DNA of 64,000 nt from G965227875 sp965227875 (GTDB taxonomy: Bacteria > Pseudomonadota > Alphaproteobacteria > Rhizobiales > JAJFHC01). Numbering within the stretch: position 1 is the first letter of the stretch; each line of letters starts with the position of its first letter. Below, one piece after another: positions 33,165 to 42,775 of this stretch. The notes beneath the pieces were generated by a model. The model was not told the origin of the DNA and made no database searches. It saw only the letters and a program-made list of their open reading frames with translations. The stretch covers positions 1,550,001-1,614,000 of the forward strand of contig OZ245783.1 of assembly GCA_965227875.1 (NCBI GenBank). The letters run 5' to 3'. The position numbers and the translations under genes were made by a program.

Positions 33165-34079
33165 ATGTCCACGGGAGCGTTCAATCTGCAGGATGTCGAC
33201 CTGCGCCTTCTGCGCGTGTTTCGCAATGTCGTGCGGCATGGCGGGTTCGCGGCAGCCCAGGACGACCTCGGTCTCACCGCATCGACCATTTCCAACCACA
33301 TGACCGCCCTCGAGCAGCGCCTGGGCGTCAGGTTGTGCCGCCGCGGACGCGGCGGTTTCCGTCTCACCGAGCAGGGCAAGACCGTCCATGCGGCGATGCT
33401 CGACCTGTTCGGGTCGATCGAGACCTTTCACAGCGCCGTCGGCGCCGCCCGGCAGACGATCTCCGGGGTGGTGGAATTCGGAGCGGTGGACGCCATCCAC
33501 ACCAACAGCGAACTGCCCGTGTCGCAGGCCATAGGGGACTTCAGGAAAACCGCGCCGGGGGCACGCATAAACCTCCATGTCGCCTCGCCGCAGGAACTGT
33601 TCCAGGGCCTGATGACGGGGCGGTTCCACGTCATTCTCACCCCGACGCACAGCCCGGCGACCACGGTCGAATCGCACCGGATTTTCAGGGAATTCCAGGA
33701 ACTTTATTGCGGCGCCGGGCATCCGCTGTTCGATATCGACGAGGACCGCATCACTCCGGATCTGGTGTCACGCTACCCGTTCGTCGGGCGCAGCTACGAG
33801 TCCCATCCCGACCCGGAAGGGCTGGAGATCCAGTGGCAGTCGGAAGTGGCCTACATGGAAAGCGCCCTCCTGATGATTTTTTCCGGGGAGTTTCTCGGGT
33901 TCCTTCCCGACCACTTCGCCGCCGCCCATGTTCGCGAGCGCAAGCTCCGCGCGCTGTCCGGCCTGAAGGCCGGCTTCCACGACGACTTCTACATCACCGT
34001 CCACAAGTCCCACCGGAACCGCGCCGCGGTGCATTTCCGGGACAGGCTGCTGGCGAATTGCGCCAAGGGTGTGCCGTGA
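33165..34079 (+). CDS. LysR-family transcriptional regulator
   Basis: A 304-residue regulator. The N-terminal winged helix reads LRLLRVFRNVVRHGGFAAAQ, then LTASTISNHMTALEQRLGV; the C-terminal effector domain has GAVDAIHTNSELPVSQAIGDF and EFQELYCGAGHPLFD. There is no visible ribosome site, because a palindrome ends directly before the ATG. It faces the SsuABC-GMC operon and is the likely regulator of that operon. The inducer is unknown. Confidence 0.92.
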   Translation: MSTGAFNLQDVDLRLLRVFRNVVRHGGFAAAQDDLGLTASTISNHMTALEQRLGVRLCRRGRGGFRLTEQGKTVHAAMLDLFGSIETFHSAVGAARQTISGVVEFGAVDAIHTNSELPVSQAIGDFRKTAPGARINLHVASPQELFQGLMTGRFHVILTPTHSPATTVESHRIFREFQELYCGAGHPLFDIDEDRITPDLVSRYPFVGRSYESHPDPEGLEIQWQSEVAYMESALLMIFSGEFLGFLPDHFAAAHVRERKLRALSGLKAGFHDDFYITVHKSHRNRAAVHFRDRLLANCAKGVP

Positions 34080-34137
34080 CCCGCAGTCGCTTGCGGCGAA
34101 GCGAAAACCCGAACCCCTCGATCTCCAGCCACCAACC

Positions 34138-35037
34138 CTACAGCCCAGCGAAAACGCCTTTCAGAAAATCCGTCTGACGCCCGACCGCTTGGTCGAACAG
34201 GGCCCCGGGATGCCAAAGCAGGCCGAAATGCCCGCCGTCAATCTCATGGAACTGCTTGGGCCCGGCGATCTCCGCGAAGACCGCGCGTTGCACATCCGGA
34301 TTGCAATGCACCATTTCATCGTTCCGCCCCGCCATCATGAGAACCGGAGACCGCAGGTACCGTGCGGTGAGGTACGGGCTGAACGGCACGCGCGTCGGCG
34401 GAATGCCGCGTGTCACCCTGTTCTCCCAGTTCGATCCGTGGCGCCCGCCATGCTCCATGAACCACCGGAACGCCTGCGGCGGCGTGAGAAGAGAAGGTGC
34501 ATTCAGCTGGTCCGGCGAGACGACGGGCAGCGGCCCCGTGGTGTGCTCCGGCCCGCCGCCGACGTCGCCGTTCGCGAAGATCGCCTGCAGCTCCGCGAAA
34601 CGCGCGTCGCTCGGTTCCATGCCGGGAAGCTCGACGCCGCAAGCGGGGATCTGCGCCACGATCGCCTTGATGTCCTCGATCATCGCGCCGGCGACCAGGA
34701 CGACCATCGCCGAGTAACTGTCGCCCCAAAGCGCGACATCGCCATGCTCCGGCCGGGCGCGAACGAATTCGACGGCATCGCGATAGCCTCGCGCCTGGAT
34801 CCACGGATTGATCTCCTGACGCGGTTCGCCTCCGCTCATTCCGAAATTGGCGTGGTCGAAGAGGAGCACGTTGAAACCGGCCTCGTGGATCGCCTCGGCA
34901 TACTTGTCGATGACCATTTCGATGGTCGCCGAGGTGCCATGGGTCATGACCACGCACGGCGTGCGCGAACGCGCATGCCTGTACATCCGTCCGCGCAGCG
35001 TGGCCGCCCCGGACTGGAACTCGACGGTCTCGAACAT
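34138..35037 (-). CDS. Alpha/beta hydrolase (dienelactone-hydrolase-like)
   Basis: A 299-residue cytosolic hydrolase. The nucleophile elbow is GDSYSA (LWGDSYSAMVVLVAG, residues ~120-134), the oxyanion region is MTHGTSATIEMVIDKYAE, and the acid and histidine lie in MMAGRNDEMV and EIDGGHFGLLWHPGAL. These residues make a complete triad. The gene is divergent from the winged-helix/hydrolase fusion at 35173, with about 135 bases between their starts. The natural ester or lactone substrate is unknown. Confidence 0.87.
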   Translation of the reverse strand: MFETVEFQSGAATLRGRMYRHARSRTPCVVMTHGTSATIEMVIDKYAEAIHEAGFNVLLFDHANFGMSGGEPRQEINPWIQARGYRDAVEFVRARPEHGDVALWGDSYSAMVVLVAGAMIEDIKAIVAQIPACGVELPGMEPSDARFAELQAIFANGDVGGGPEHTTGPLPVVSPDQLNAPSLLTPPQAFRWFMEHGGRHGSNWENRVTRGIPPTRVPFSPYLTARYLRSPVLMMAGRNDEMVHCNPDVQRAVFAEIAGPKQFHEIDGGHFGLLWHPGALFDQAVGRQTDFLKGVFAGL

Positions 35038-35172
35038 CGGCTATCTCCCTCTCTGTGCCGGGATACGCGCCATGCCCCGGATCGAAAGAAACCTAGACGC
35101 GGCGGAAATCCTTTGCCTGGAGAATTCCTTGATTTTACCTTGGGTTTTCCTGTGGACGCCGCATGTGACTGG

Positions 35173-36360
35173 ATGATCTATCGATCCCGTTCCCTCGAAA
35201 TCGATACCGACCGCCTGGAAGTCCGGGACGGCGATGCCGTCCTGTCCGTCGAGCCCCAGGTCTTCCGCCTACTTTTACACCTGATCGAGAACCGCGAGCG
35301 CGTGGTCTCGAAGGACGAGATGATCGACGCCGTCTGGCATGGCCGAATCGTCTCGGATGCAGCGCTTTCCAGCTGCATCAGTTCTGCCCGGCGCGCCATG
35401 AGCGACAGCGGCGCCGAGCAGCATTCGATCCGCACCATCGCCAAGAACGGCTACCGCTTCGTCGCCGAACTCGATATCGCCGAGGGCGCATCCGGGCGCA
35501 AGACGGGGCCCGGCGGAACCCTGCCCGGACAGACCATACGATATTGCACGGCCCCCGACGGGGTGAGACTGGCCTATGCCCTCACGGGCACAGGCCCCGC
35601 CGTGGTCAAAACCATGAGCTGGCTCAATCATCTCGAATTCGACTGGCAGAGCCCCGTGTTCCGCGACCTGTTCCGCACGCTTTCGACGGGACGCACGTTT
35701 CTTCGTTACGACTCAAGAGGCGTCGGACTTTCCGACAGGACGGTGCAGGACTTCTCCTTCGACGCGCTTGCCGGCGACCTTGAAGCCGCCGTCGACGCGT
35801 CGGATGTGGAGACGTTCGCCCTCCTGGGGATCTCGCAAGGTGCGGCGCTTGCCATCGACTATGCGGCGCGTCATCCCGACCGGGTCACCCACCTCGTCCT
35901 CTGGGGAGGATATGCCCGCGGCCGCAACCGGCGCGGCAGCCGGCAGGACGAAGAGAAGGCCGAAGCCTTCAGGACGCTCATGCGCCATGGATGGGGCAAC
36001 GACTCGTCCACCTTTCGCCGGATGTTTTCGGCCCTGTACCTGCCCGAAGCGAACGAGGAACAGGTCCGCTGGTGGACGGAGCTCCAGCGCATCGCGACAT
36101 CGCCCGAGACCGCCGTCAGCCTGCGCGACACGATCGACGACATCGATGTCTCGGACCGTCTCGCGGACGTGCGGGCGCCGACGCTTCTCCTGCATTCCGA
36201 ACGCGACGAGGTCTCCCCCATTTCGGAGGCCCGCCACATGGCGGCGGCGATCGCCGGCGCCGAACTGGTTCCGCTCGACAGCGCAAACCATCTCGTGCTG
36301 CCCCAGGAGCCCGCCTGGCACCGCGCCGTCGATGCGATGAACCGCTTCCTCGAAGGCTGA
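35173..36360 (+). CDS. Winged-helix DNA-binding domain fused to alpha/beta hydrolase
   Basis: A 395-residue two-domain protein. Residues 1-100 are an OmpR/CadC-type winged helix (SVEPQVFRLLLHLIENRERV, SKDEMIDAVWHGRIVSDAAL, RTIAKNGYRFVAEL). Residues ~125-395 form an alpha/beta hydrolase with an apparently intact triad: LLGISQGAALAIDYA, LLLHSERDEVSP and DSANHLVLPQEP. No membrane segment joins them, unlike CadC. A GTG at 35152 is an alternative start. The longer open frame upstream runs opposite the divergent hydrolase gene and is rejected. Such fusions occur next to adenylate-cyclase-type signalling proteins, but the effect on transcription is unknown. Confidence 0.88.
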   Translation: MIYRSRSLEIDTDRLEVRDGDAVLSVEPQVFRLLLHLIENRERVVSKDEMIDAVWHGRIVSDAALSSCISSARRAMSDSGAEQHSIRTIAKNGYRFVAELDIAEGASGRKTGPGGTLPGQTIRYCTAPDGVRLAYALTGTGPAVVKTMSWLNHLEFDWQSPVFRDLFRTLSTGRTFLRYDSRGVGLSDRTVQDFSFDALAGDLEAAVDASDVETFALLGISQGAALAIDYAARHPDRVTHLVLWGGYARGRNRRGSRQDEEKAEAFRTLMRHGWGNDSSTFRRMFSALYLPEANEEQVRWWTELQRIATSPETAVSLRDTIDDIDVSDRLADVRAPTLLLHSERDEVSPISEARHMAAAIAGAELVPLDSANHLVLPQEPAWHRAVDAMNRFLEG

Positions 36361-36447
36361 GGGGACGCAGCGGAAAAAAGACCGGGCGCATATGGACTTG
36401 GCCGGGGCGTGAGCGTAGCGTGTGCGCCGGCCAGCCAAGGAGACCCG

Positions 36448-37152
36448 ATGCCTGATTTTCAGCCCGGCGCCGTGTTCAGCGGCATCCTGACGGTCGTCCT
36501 CGTGATCGTCCTGCGCGTGCGTGCCGGCAAGCCGCGCCTTGCCTTCTGGAAACTTGTCCTGACCGGGGTCGCCGCGGCCTATGTCATTCCGCTGGCGATC
36601 TCCCTCCTGGTCGATGCCTGGCGCGCCGTACCTGCCCTGCCCGCGCTGCCGGTGGTCACGTTCGGTCAGGTGTTCATCGGTGCGCTCGTCCTGGTCGGCG
36701 CGCTCGCCTGCGGCCATCGTCCCGGCGGCCGCCCGCGCGTCCCCCTGTGGGGAGCGCTTCTTGCCGGGCTGGCGACCGCCGTTCTGCTGCCGCCTTTTCT
36801 CGATCTCGTCACCGGCAGCTACCAGCGCGCCTCACTGCATCCCGATCTCAACCGATGCACCCGGGGCATGACAGGCCAGGTGCAGCCCCGCGACGTGGCC
36901 AACTCCTGCGAAGAACCGATCGTCGTGGGCCTGTGCATGCCCGGTGAAATCAACCCGGCCCCCTGTGCGCAGACACGCACGATCGCGCCCGGACAGTCCG
37001 CCCGGCTCGACCCCGGCGGCGCGCGACTCTCGTCGCTGCCGTCCAATGCCAACGGCCTCACCGTCGTCGCCTGCCGTCCGCCGGCCCGTCCGTCGCGCAT
37101 GCTCACCACCATTGGCCGCGGCTATGAGGGCGTCTGCCTGCCGCCCGAATGA
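36448..37152 (+). CDS. Membrane protein of unknown function with Cys-rich C-terminal domain
   Basis: A 234-residue protein with four predicted membrane helices in the first 120 residues (about 8-22, 32-54, 65-86, 95-117). The C-terminal ~110 residues carry six cysteines (LNRCTRGM, NSCEEP, GLCMPGE, APCAQT, VVACRPP, GVCLPPE), consistent with a disulfide-bonded periplasmic domain. AAGGAGA precedes the ATG. I do not recognise a family. It stands 87 bases after the fusion regulator gene and converges on ispG with only 4 bases between stops. Confidence 0.75.
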   Translation: MPDFQPGAVFSGILTVVLVIVLRVRAGKPRLAFWKLVLTGVAAAYVIPLAISLLVDAWRAVPALPALPVVTFGQVFIGALVLVGALACGHRPGGRPRVPLWGALLAGLATAVLLPPFLDLVTGSYQRASLHPDLNRCTRGMTGQVQPRDVANSCEEPIVVGLCMPGEINPAPCAQTRTIAPGQSARLDPGGARLSSLPSNANGLTVVACRPPARPSRMLTTIGRGYEGVCLPPE

Positions 37153-37156
37153 CCGC

Positions 37157-38398
<1,242 letters not shown>

Positions 38399-38430
38399 CC
38401 GGGCCGAATTCCTTCGTTCAAGCGATCTCG

Positions 38431-38459
38431 ACAGGTCCTGCGACCTGTGCTCAATTGAG
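38431..38459. promoter_or_regulatory. Two inverted repeats in the ispG / ridA control region
   Basis: ACAGGTC, four bases, GACCTGT (38431-38448) is a perfect 7-base-arm inverted repeat. Right after it comes the palindrome CTCAATTGAG (38450-38459). Both lie between divergent starts, 33-61 bases upstream of ispG and 57-85 bases upstream of the RidA gene, so they may be operators for the D-amino acid operon. Confidence 0.4.
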
Positions 38460-38515
38460 TGTCTGTTTAGGGGCCGAGGCCCCCGCAATCAAGATACTCG
38501 AGGAGCATTCACAGC

Positions 38516-38866
38516 ATGAGCATACAACGGATCGATTCCGGAGACCGCATGAGTCAGGCCGTCGTTCACGGCGGCATCGTCTACACGGCGGGCCAGGTTG
38601 CCCAGCGTGCGCCCGGCGCATCCGCGGCGGAACAGACGAAGGACATCCTCGCGCGCATCGACGAACTCCTCGCCGAGGCCGGGACCGACAAGTCCAAGGC
38701 GCTGACGGCCAACATCTGGCTGGCCAGCATGGACGATTTCGCCGCAATGAACGAAGTCTGGGACGCCTGGGTATCGCCCGGAAACGCGCCGTGCCGCGCC
38801 TGCGTGGAATCCAGGCTCGCCGCCCCCCAGTTCACCGTGGAAATCGCGGTGACGGCGGCGAAATGA
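38516..38866 (+). CDS. RidA-family enamine/imine deaminase
   Basis: A 116-residue RidA/YjgF protein that hydrolyses reactive enamine or imine intermediates released by amino acid enzymes. Conserved features are MSQAVVHGGIVYTAGQVAQ, NIWLASMDDFAAMNEVWDAW and the C-terminal PCRACVESRLAAPQFTVEI with the active-site arginine. GAGGAG precedes the ATG. It leads an operon with a DadA-type dehydrogenase and a racemase-like protein, where imino acid intermediates are expected, so the context supports deaminase activity. Confidence 0.92.
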   Translation: MSIQRIDSGDRMSQAVVHGGIVYTAGQVAQRAPGASAAEQTKDILARIDELLAEAGTDKSKALTANIWLASMDDFAAMNEVWDAWVSPGNAPCRACVESRLAAPQFTVEIAVTAAK

Positions 38867-38882
38867 CCATGGCCTGACGCTC

Positions 38883-40130
38883 ATGAAGGCGCTGGTCCTC
38901 GGTGGCGGGGTGGCGGGCGTCACCACCGCCTACGAGCTTCTCCGGGACGGCTGGGAAGTGACGCTTCTCGAACGCCTGGAGAAACCGGCGCTCTTCACGA
39001 GTCATGCCAATGCCGGCCTCGTCGCACCCGGCCACGCCTATGCGTGGTCGTCGCCGGCCGCGCCGGGGATTCTCCTGCGCTCTCTCTACCGCAACGACCA
39101 GGCCCTGCGCTTCCGCCCCAATCTCGACCCGGCACTGTGGCGCTGGATGTGGAAATTCGTCAGGAACTGCAACGCCGAGAGCGCGCGCACCAACACCATC
39201 CGCAAGCTGCGCCTTTGCCGCTATTCGCAGGATCGGCTCAAAACGGTGGTCGGCGAAACCGGCGTCGCCTATGACGGCCGCGACGGCGGTCTGATTTATT
39301 TCTACCGCACGCCGGAGAGCTTCGCCGCCGGCCGCGCCAAGGCCACGCTGCTCACCGACAACGGCATGAAGATCGAGATGCTGGACGCCGACCAGGCGGC
39401 GGCGATCGACCCGGCCCTCGCCCCGGTGCGGGACCAGATTGCCGGTGCGCTCTACGCGCCGTCCGACGAGAGCGGCGATGCCTGCATGTTCACCCAGAAC
39501 CTGGCCGATGTCTGCGCGGAAAAAGGCGCGGCCCTGCAATTCGGGACCACGGTCACCGGCTTCGAGACCGAGGGCCGGCAGGTCACCGCGGTGACGACCG
39601 ACAAGGGGACGTTCACCGCCGATGCCGTCGTCCTGTCGCTGGGCGTCTACAGTCCGCACCTGGGACGCAGGCTCGGTCTCGACCTGCCCGTCTACCCGGT
39701 GAAGGGCTATTCGGTCACCATCCCCGTCGCCGGCAGGAACAACCCGCCGCGCATCGGCGGTGTCGACGAGGACAATCTCGTCGCCTACTGTCCCATGGGC
39801 GACCGCATCCGCCTCACCGCGACGGCGGAATTCGCCGGATACGACACCTCGCACAAGCCCGCGGACTTCCGCTACATGCTCGACGTCGCCAGACGGCTCT
39901 TCCCCGAAGCGGGCGACTTCGACCAGCCGACCTACTGGGCCGGCCTGCGCCCCATGACCCCGGAGGGGTCGCCGATTTTCGGAAGGGGCAAGTACGAGAA
40001 TCTGTGGTTGAATACCGGACACGGGCACATGGGCTGGACCATGTCCTGCGGCGCGGCCCGCATCTGCGCCGACCTCATGTCCACGCGCACGCCCGGGATC
40101 GATCTCGACGGCATGCTGTACGCGGCGTGA
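38883..40130 (+). CDS. D-amino acid dehydrogenase (DadA-like)
   Basis: A 415-residue FAD-dependent oxidoreductase. The dinucleotide motif VLGGGVAGVTTAYELLRDGW is at the N terminus, followed by DadA blocks TSHANAGLVAPGHAYAWSSP and, near the end, YWAGLRPMTPEGSPIFG and LNTGHGHMGWTMSCGAAR. DadA oxidises D-amino acids to keto acids via an imino acid and passes electrons to quinone. It lies between ridA and a racemase-like gene with short gaps. Substrate range is not evident. Confidence 0.93.
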   Translation: MKALVLGGGVAGVTTAYELLRDGWEVTLLERLEKPALFTSHANAGLVAPGHAYAWSSPAAPGILLRSLYRNDQALRFRPNLDPALWRWMWKFVRNCNAESARTNTIRKLRLCRYSQDRLKTVVGETGVAYDGRDGGLIYFYRTPESFAAGRAKATLLTDNGMKIEMLDADQAAAIDPALAPVRDQIAGALYAPSDESGDACMFTQNLADVCAEKGAALQFGTTVTGFETEGRQVTAVTTDKGTFTADAVVLSLGVYSPHLGRRLGLDLPVYPVKGYSVTIPVAGRNNPPRIGGVDEDNLVAYCPMGDRIRLTATAEFAGYDTSHKPADFRYMLDVARRLFPEAGDFDQPTYWAGLRPMTPEGSPIFGRGKYENLWLNTGHGHMGWTMSCGAARICADLMSTRTPGIDLDGMLYAA

Positions 40131-40153
40131 CCGTCAACAGGGAGGAGAGCACC

Positions 40154-40951
40154 ATGAACGACATGACACCGCCCGCCGACGGCGGACAGGACCGGCTTAT
40201 CACCCGCTACCACCTGCCCTTCGAGATCGACGGCGGCATCGCCGAACGCGCGGCCATTGGCGTCATCGTGCTCGCCACCGACTTCACCATCGAGCACGAA
40301 TTCCGCCAGATGCTCGACCTGCCCGGCGTCGCCTTCTACGAATCGCGCATCCGGAACGACGTCCAGATCACGCCGGAAACGCTCAAGGCGATGGAGGCCC
40401 GCATCGCCGACACGACCAGCCTGATCCTGCCCGGCGAGGACCTCGCCGTGGTCGCCTTCGGCTGCACCTCCGCCTCCATGGTGATCGGCGAGGAGAACGT
40501 CTTCGCCCAGATCCGCAAGGTCCAGCCGAATGCCAGGTGCACGACGCCGATCACGGCCGCCTTCGCCGCCTTCGACGCCTTCGAGGCCAGGCGCATCGCC
40601 GTGCTGACCCCCTATCGCGACGACGTCAACCAGGCCGTGCGCCGGTACATCGAGGGCCGCGGCTACGAGATCGCCGTCATGGGTTCCTTCAACGAGGAAC
40701 ACGACCCGACATCCGCGCGCATCACGGTGGATTCGCTGTCCCGGGCGGCCGAGGAGATCGCCGGCCTGGCCGATGTCGACGCGGTCTTCGTGTCCTGCAC
40801 CAACCTGCGTTTCGCCAACGCCGCCCCGGTCATCGAGGAACGCATCGGCAAACCCGTGACCTCGTCCAACCACGCCCTCGGCTGGCACTGCCTGCGCCTC
40901 GCCGGCGTCGACGACAAACGCCCCGAATTCGGCCGCCTGTTCACCCTCTGA
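40154..40951 (+). CDS. Aspartate/glutamate racemase superfamily protein (maleate isomerase/EutA-like)
   Basis: A 265-residue protein of the Asp/Glu racemase fold, nearest to maleate cis-trans isomerase, arylmalonate decarboxylase and the EutA ectoine-utilisation group. The two active-site cysteines are present (VVAFGCTSASMVIG and VFVSCTNLRFAN). GGAGGAG precedes the ATG. Third gene of a RidA-DadA-racemase operon, it probably supplies or interconverts the amino acid that DadA oxidises. The reaction itself is inferred. Confidence 0.87.
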   Translation: MNDMTPPADGGQDRLITRYHLPFEIDGGIAERAAIGVIVLATDFTIEHEFRQMLDLPGVAFYESRIRNDVQITPETLKAMEARIADTTSLILPGEDLAVVAFGCTSASMVIGEENVFAQIRKVQPNARCTTPITAAFAAFDAFEARRIAVLTPYRDDVNQAVRRYIEGRGYEIAVMGSFNEEHDPTSARITVDSLSRAAEEIAGLADVDAVFVSCTNLRFANAAPVIEERIGKPVTSSNHALGWHCLRLAGVDDKRPEFGRLFTL

Positions 40952-41213
40952 CTGGCGCACCCGCGGGTCGAGCGCGGGATGTCGTTCCCTTGGCGTTCAT
41001 TGGACAAGCACCGGCATCCTCGCCCGCATTCCTGACGAAAGTCAGGATCCACAGGCACCGCCCTGTTATCCCCCACCCGTCTATGGACCCCGGGTCAGGC
41101 CCGGGGTTTCGTTCCTTTGGCATTCTTTGGACATGCACCGGCATCCTCGCCCGAATTCCTGACGAAAGTCAGGATCCATCGGCACCGCCCCGGTCCCCCT
41201 CCCCGCCCATTAA

Positions 41214-41646
41214 TGGACCCCGGGTCAGGCCCGGGGTTTCGACCTTCTCGTCATCCTTTGCACACGCACCGGCACAATCATGACCGGGTTCATTCCCCTC
41301 GCCGTGCCCCGGACGAGCGCAAGCGAGATCCGGGGCCGTTGCAGGGGCGGACGCCGATGGCCGGTACGGTCCCGGATGATCCTCCGGATCTCCGGGAAAC
41401 GGACCTTGGCGGACCGCCCGCCATCTCCCGTCCTTGCCAGGCGCGCACCTGCAATCCAATGCGGGCCTGGTCTTGCCGCTGGATACGCGGGTCAAGCTCG
41501 CGCAAGACGCGCTGGAAAGACCGGCGGCATGCCCCCACCCGCACGCACGCCTTTGCCTGTGCCCGTGCCCGCAACCGCAACCACAGCCGAATTCCTGACG
41601 AAAGTCAGGATCCATCGGCACCGCCCCGGTCTCCCCCAACCGTCAT
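41214..41646. repeat. Long mosaic repeat unit A
   Basis: 433 bases. In order: TCAGG-loop hairpin, CCCCGGA...TCCGGGG palindrome near 41318, TCCCGGA...TCCGGGA palindrome near 41381, a degraded GCCGGG-type hairpin near 41432, a GCGGG/CTCGC remnant, a CCGCAA-like short tandem stretch and the GAAA-loop hairpin at 41594-41610. Confidence 0.85.
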
Positions 41647-42108
41647 TGGACCCCGGGTCAGGCCCGGGGTTTCGACCTTCTCGTCGTCCTTTGGACACGC
41701 GCGGGCACACTCATGACCGGGTTCATTCCCCTCGCCGTGCCCCGGACGAGCGCAAGCGAGATCCGGGGCCGTTTCAGGCGCAGACGCCAATGGCCGATAC
41801 GGTCCCGGATGATCCTTCGGATCTCCGGGAAACGGATCTTTGCAGACCGCCCGCCTTCTCCCGTCCTTGCCGGGCGCGACCCGGCAATCCAATGGGGCCT
41901 AATCTCGCCGCTGGATACGCGGGTCAGGCCCGCGCAAAACGCGCTGGAAAGACCGGCGGCATGCTCCCATCCGCACGCCCGCCCGAAACCACAACCGCAC
42001 TCGCAGCCGCACCCTCCCCTGTGCCCGCACCCGAAACCGAAACCACAGCCGAATCCCTGACGAAAGTCAGGACCCACCGGCACCGCCCCGGTCTCCCCCG
42101 CCCGTCAA
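41647..42108. repeat. Long mosaic repeat unit B
   Basis: 462 bases, same module order as unit A with intact GCCGGGCGCGACCCGGC and GCGGGTCAGGCCCGC hairpins. The CCGCAC/CCGAAA-type short tandem stretch before the GAAA-loop hairpin (42056-42072) is longer than in unit A. Confidence 0.85.
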
Positions 42109-42567
42109 TGGACCCCGGGTCAGGCCCGGGGTTTCGACCTTCTCGTCGTCCTTTGGACACGCGCGGGCACAATCATGACCGGGTACATCCCCTCGCCGTG
42201 CCCCGGACGAGCGTAAGCGAGATCCGGGGCCGTTGCAGGGGCGGACCTCGATGTCCGATACTGTCCCGGATGATCCTCCGGATCTCCGGGAAACGGACCT
42301 CGGCGGACCGCCCGCCATCTCCCGTCCTTGCCGGGCGCGACCCGGCGATCCAATGCGGCCTAGTCTCGCCGCTGGATACGCGGGTCATGCCCGCGCAAGA
42401 CGCGCTGGAAAGAGCGGCGGCATGCTCCCACCCGCACGCCCGCCTTTGCCTGCGCCCGCAGCCGCACCCTCCCCTAAGTCCGCACCCGCAACCGAAACCA
42501 CAGTCGAATTCCTGACGAAAGTCAGGACCCACCGGCACCGCCCCGGTCTCCAACGCCCGCCCGTCTA
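42109..42567. repeat. Long mosaic repeat unit C
   Basis: 459 bases, same module order. The GAAA-loop hairpin is at 42511-42527. It differs from B mainly by substitutions and by the composition of the short tandem stretch. Confidence 0.85.
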
Positions 42568-42775
42568 TGGACCCCGGGTCAGGCTCGGGGGTTCGACCTT
42601 CTCGCCGTCCTTTGCACATGCACCGGTACAGTATGACCGGGTTCTCACCGCGGCTTGGCCGTGCCCCGGACGAGCGCAAGCGAGATCCGGGGCCGTTTCA
42701 GGCGCAGACGCCAATGGCCGGTACGGTCCCGGATGATCCTTGGGATCTCCGGGAAACGTCACGGCGGAAGCGCGC
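42568..42775. repeat. Truncated mosaic repeat unit D
   Basis: Starts like the other units but ends after the TCCCGGA...TCCGGGA palindrome, where the 3' end of the dehydrogenase gene begins. The leading hairpin has lost symmetry (TCAGGCTCGGGG). Confidence 0.8.

Larger units (their letters stand above)
40952..42775. repeat. Mosaic array of palindromic repeats, 1.8 kb gene-free
   Basis: The interval between two convergent genes is made of repeats and holds no gene that I can support. The hairpin CCCCGGG-TCAGG-CCCGGGG (after TGGA) starts near 41084, 41214, 41647, 42109 and 42568, giving steps of 130, 433, 462 and 459 bases. Short units contain only this hairpin, a CACCGGCA segment and TCCTGAC-GAAA-GTCAGGA. 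Long units carry an extra inner block of 310-340 bases. No transposase or CRISPR-like spacing is seen. Confidence 0.9.

Noticed and set aside
34069..35172. N-terminal extension of the winged-helix/hydrolase protein by 368 residues
   Set aside because: It lies exactly antisense to the well-supported hydrolase gene and has biased composition; the winged-helix domain begins just after 35173.
41280..42515. A 411-residue open frame through the mosaic repeats, with the same N-terminal motif recurring three times
   Set aside because: Several frames are open at once because the DNA is GC-rich; the frame follows the repeat units, has no ribosome site or family features, and is interrupted in other units.
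40952..42775. CRISPR array
   Set aside because: Repeats are long, of unequal spacing and themselves palindromic; no unique spacers of constant length and no cas genes.
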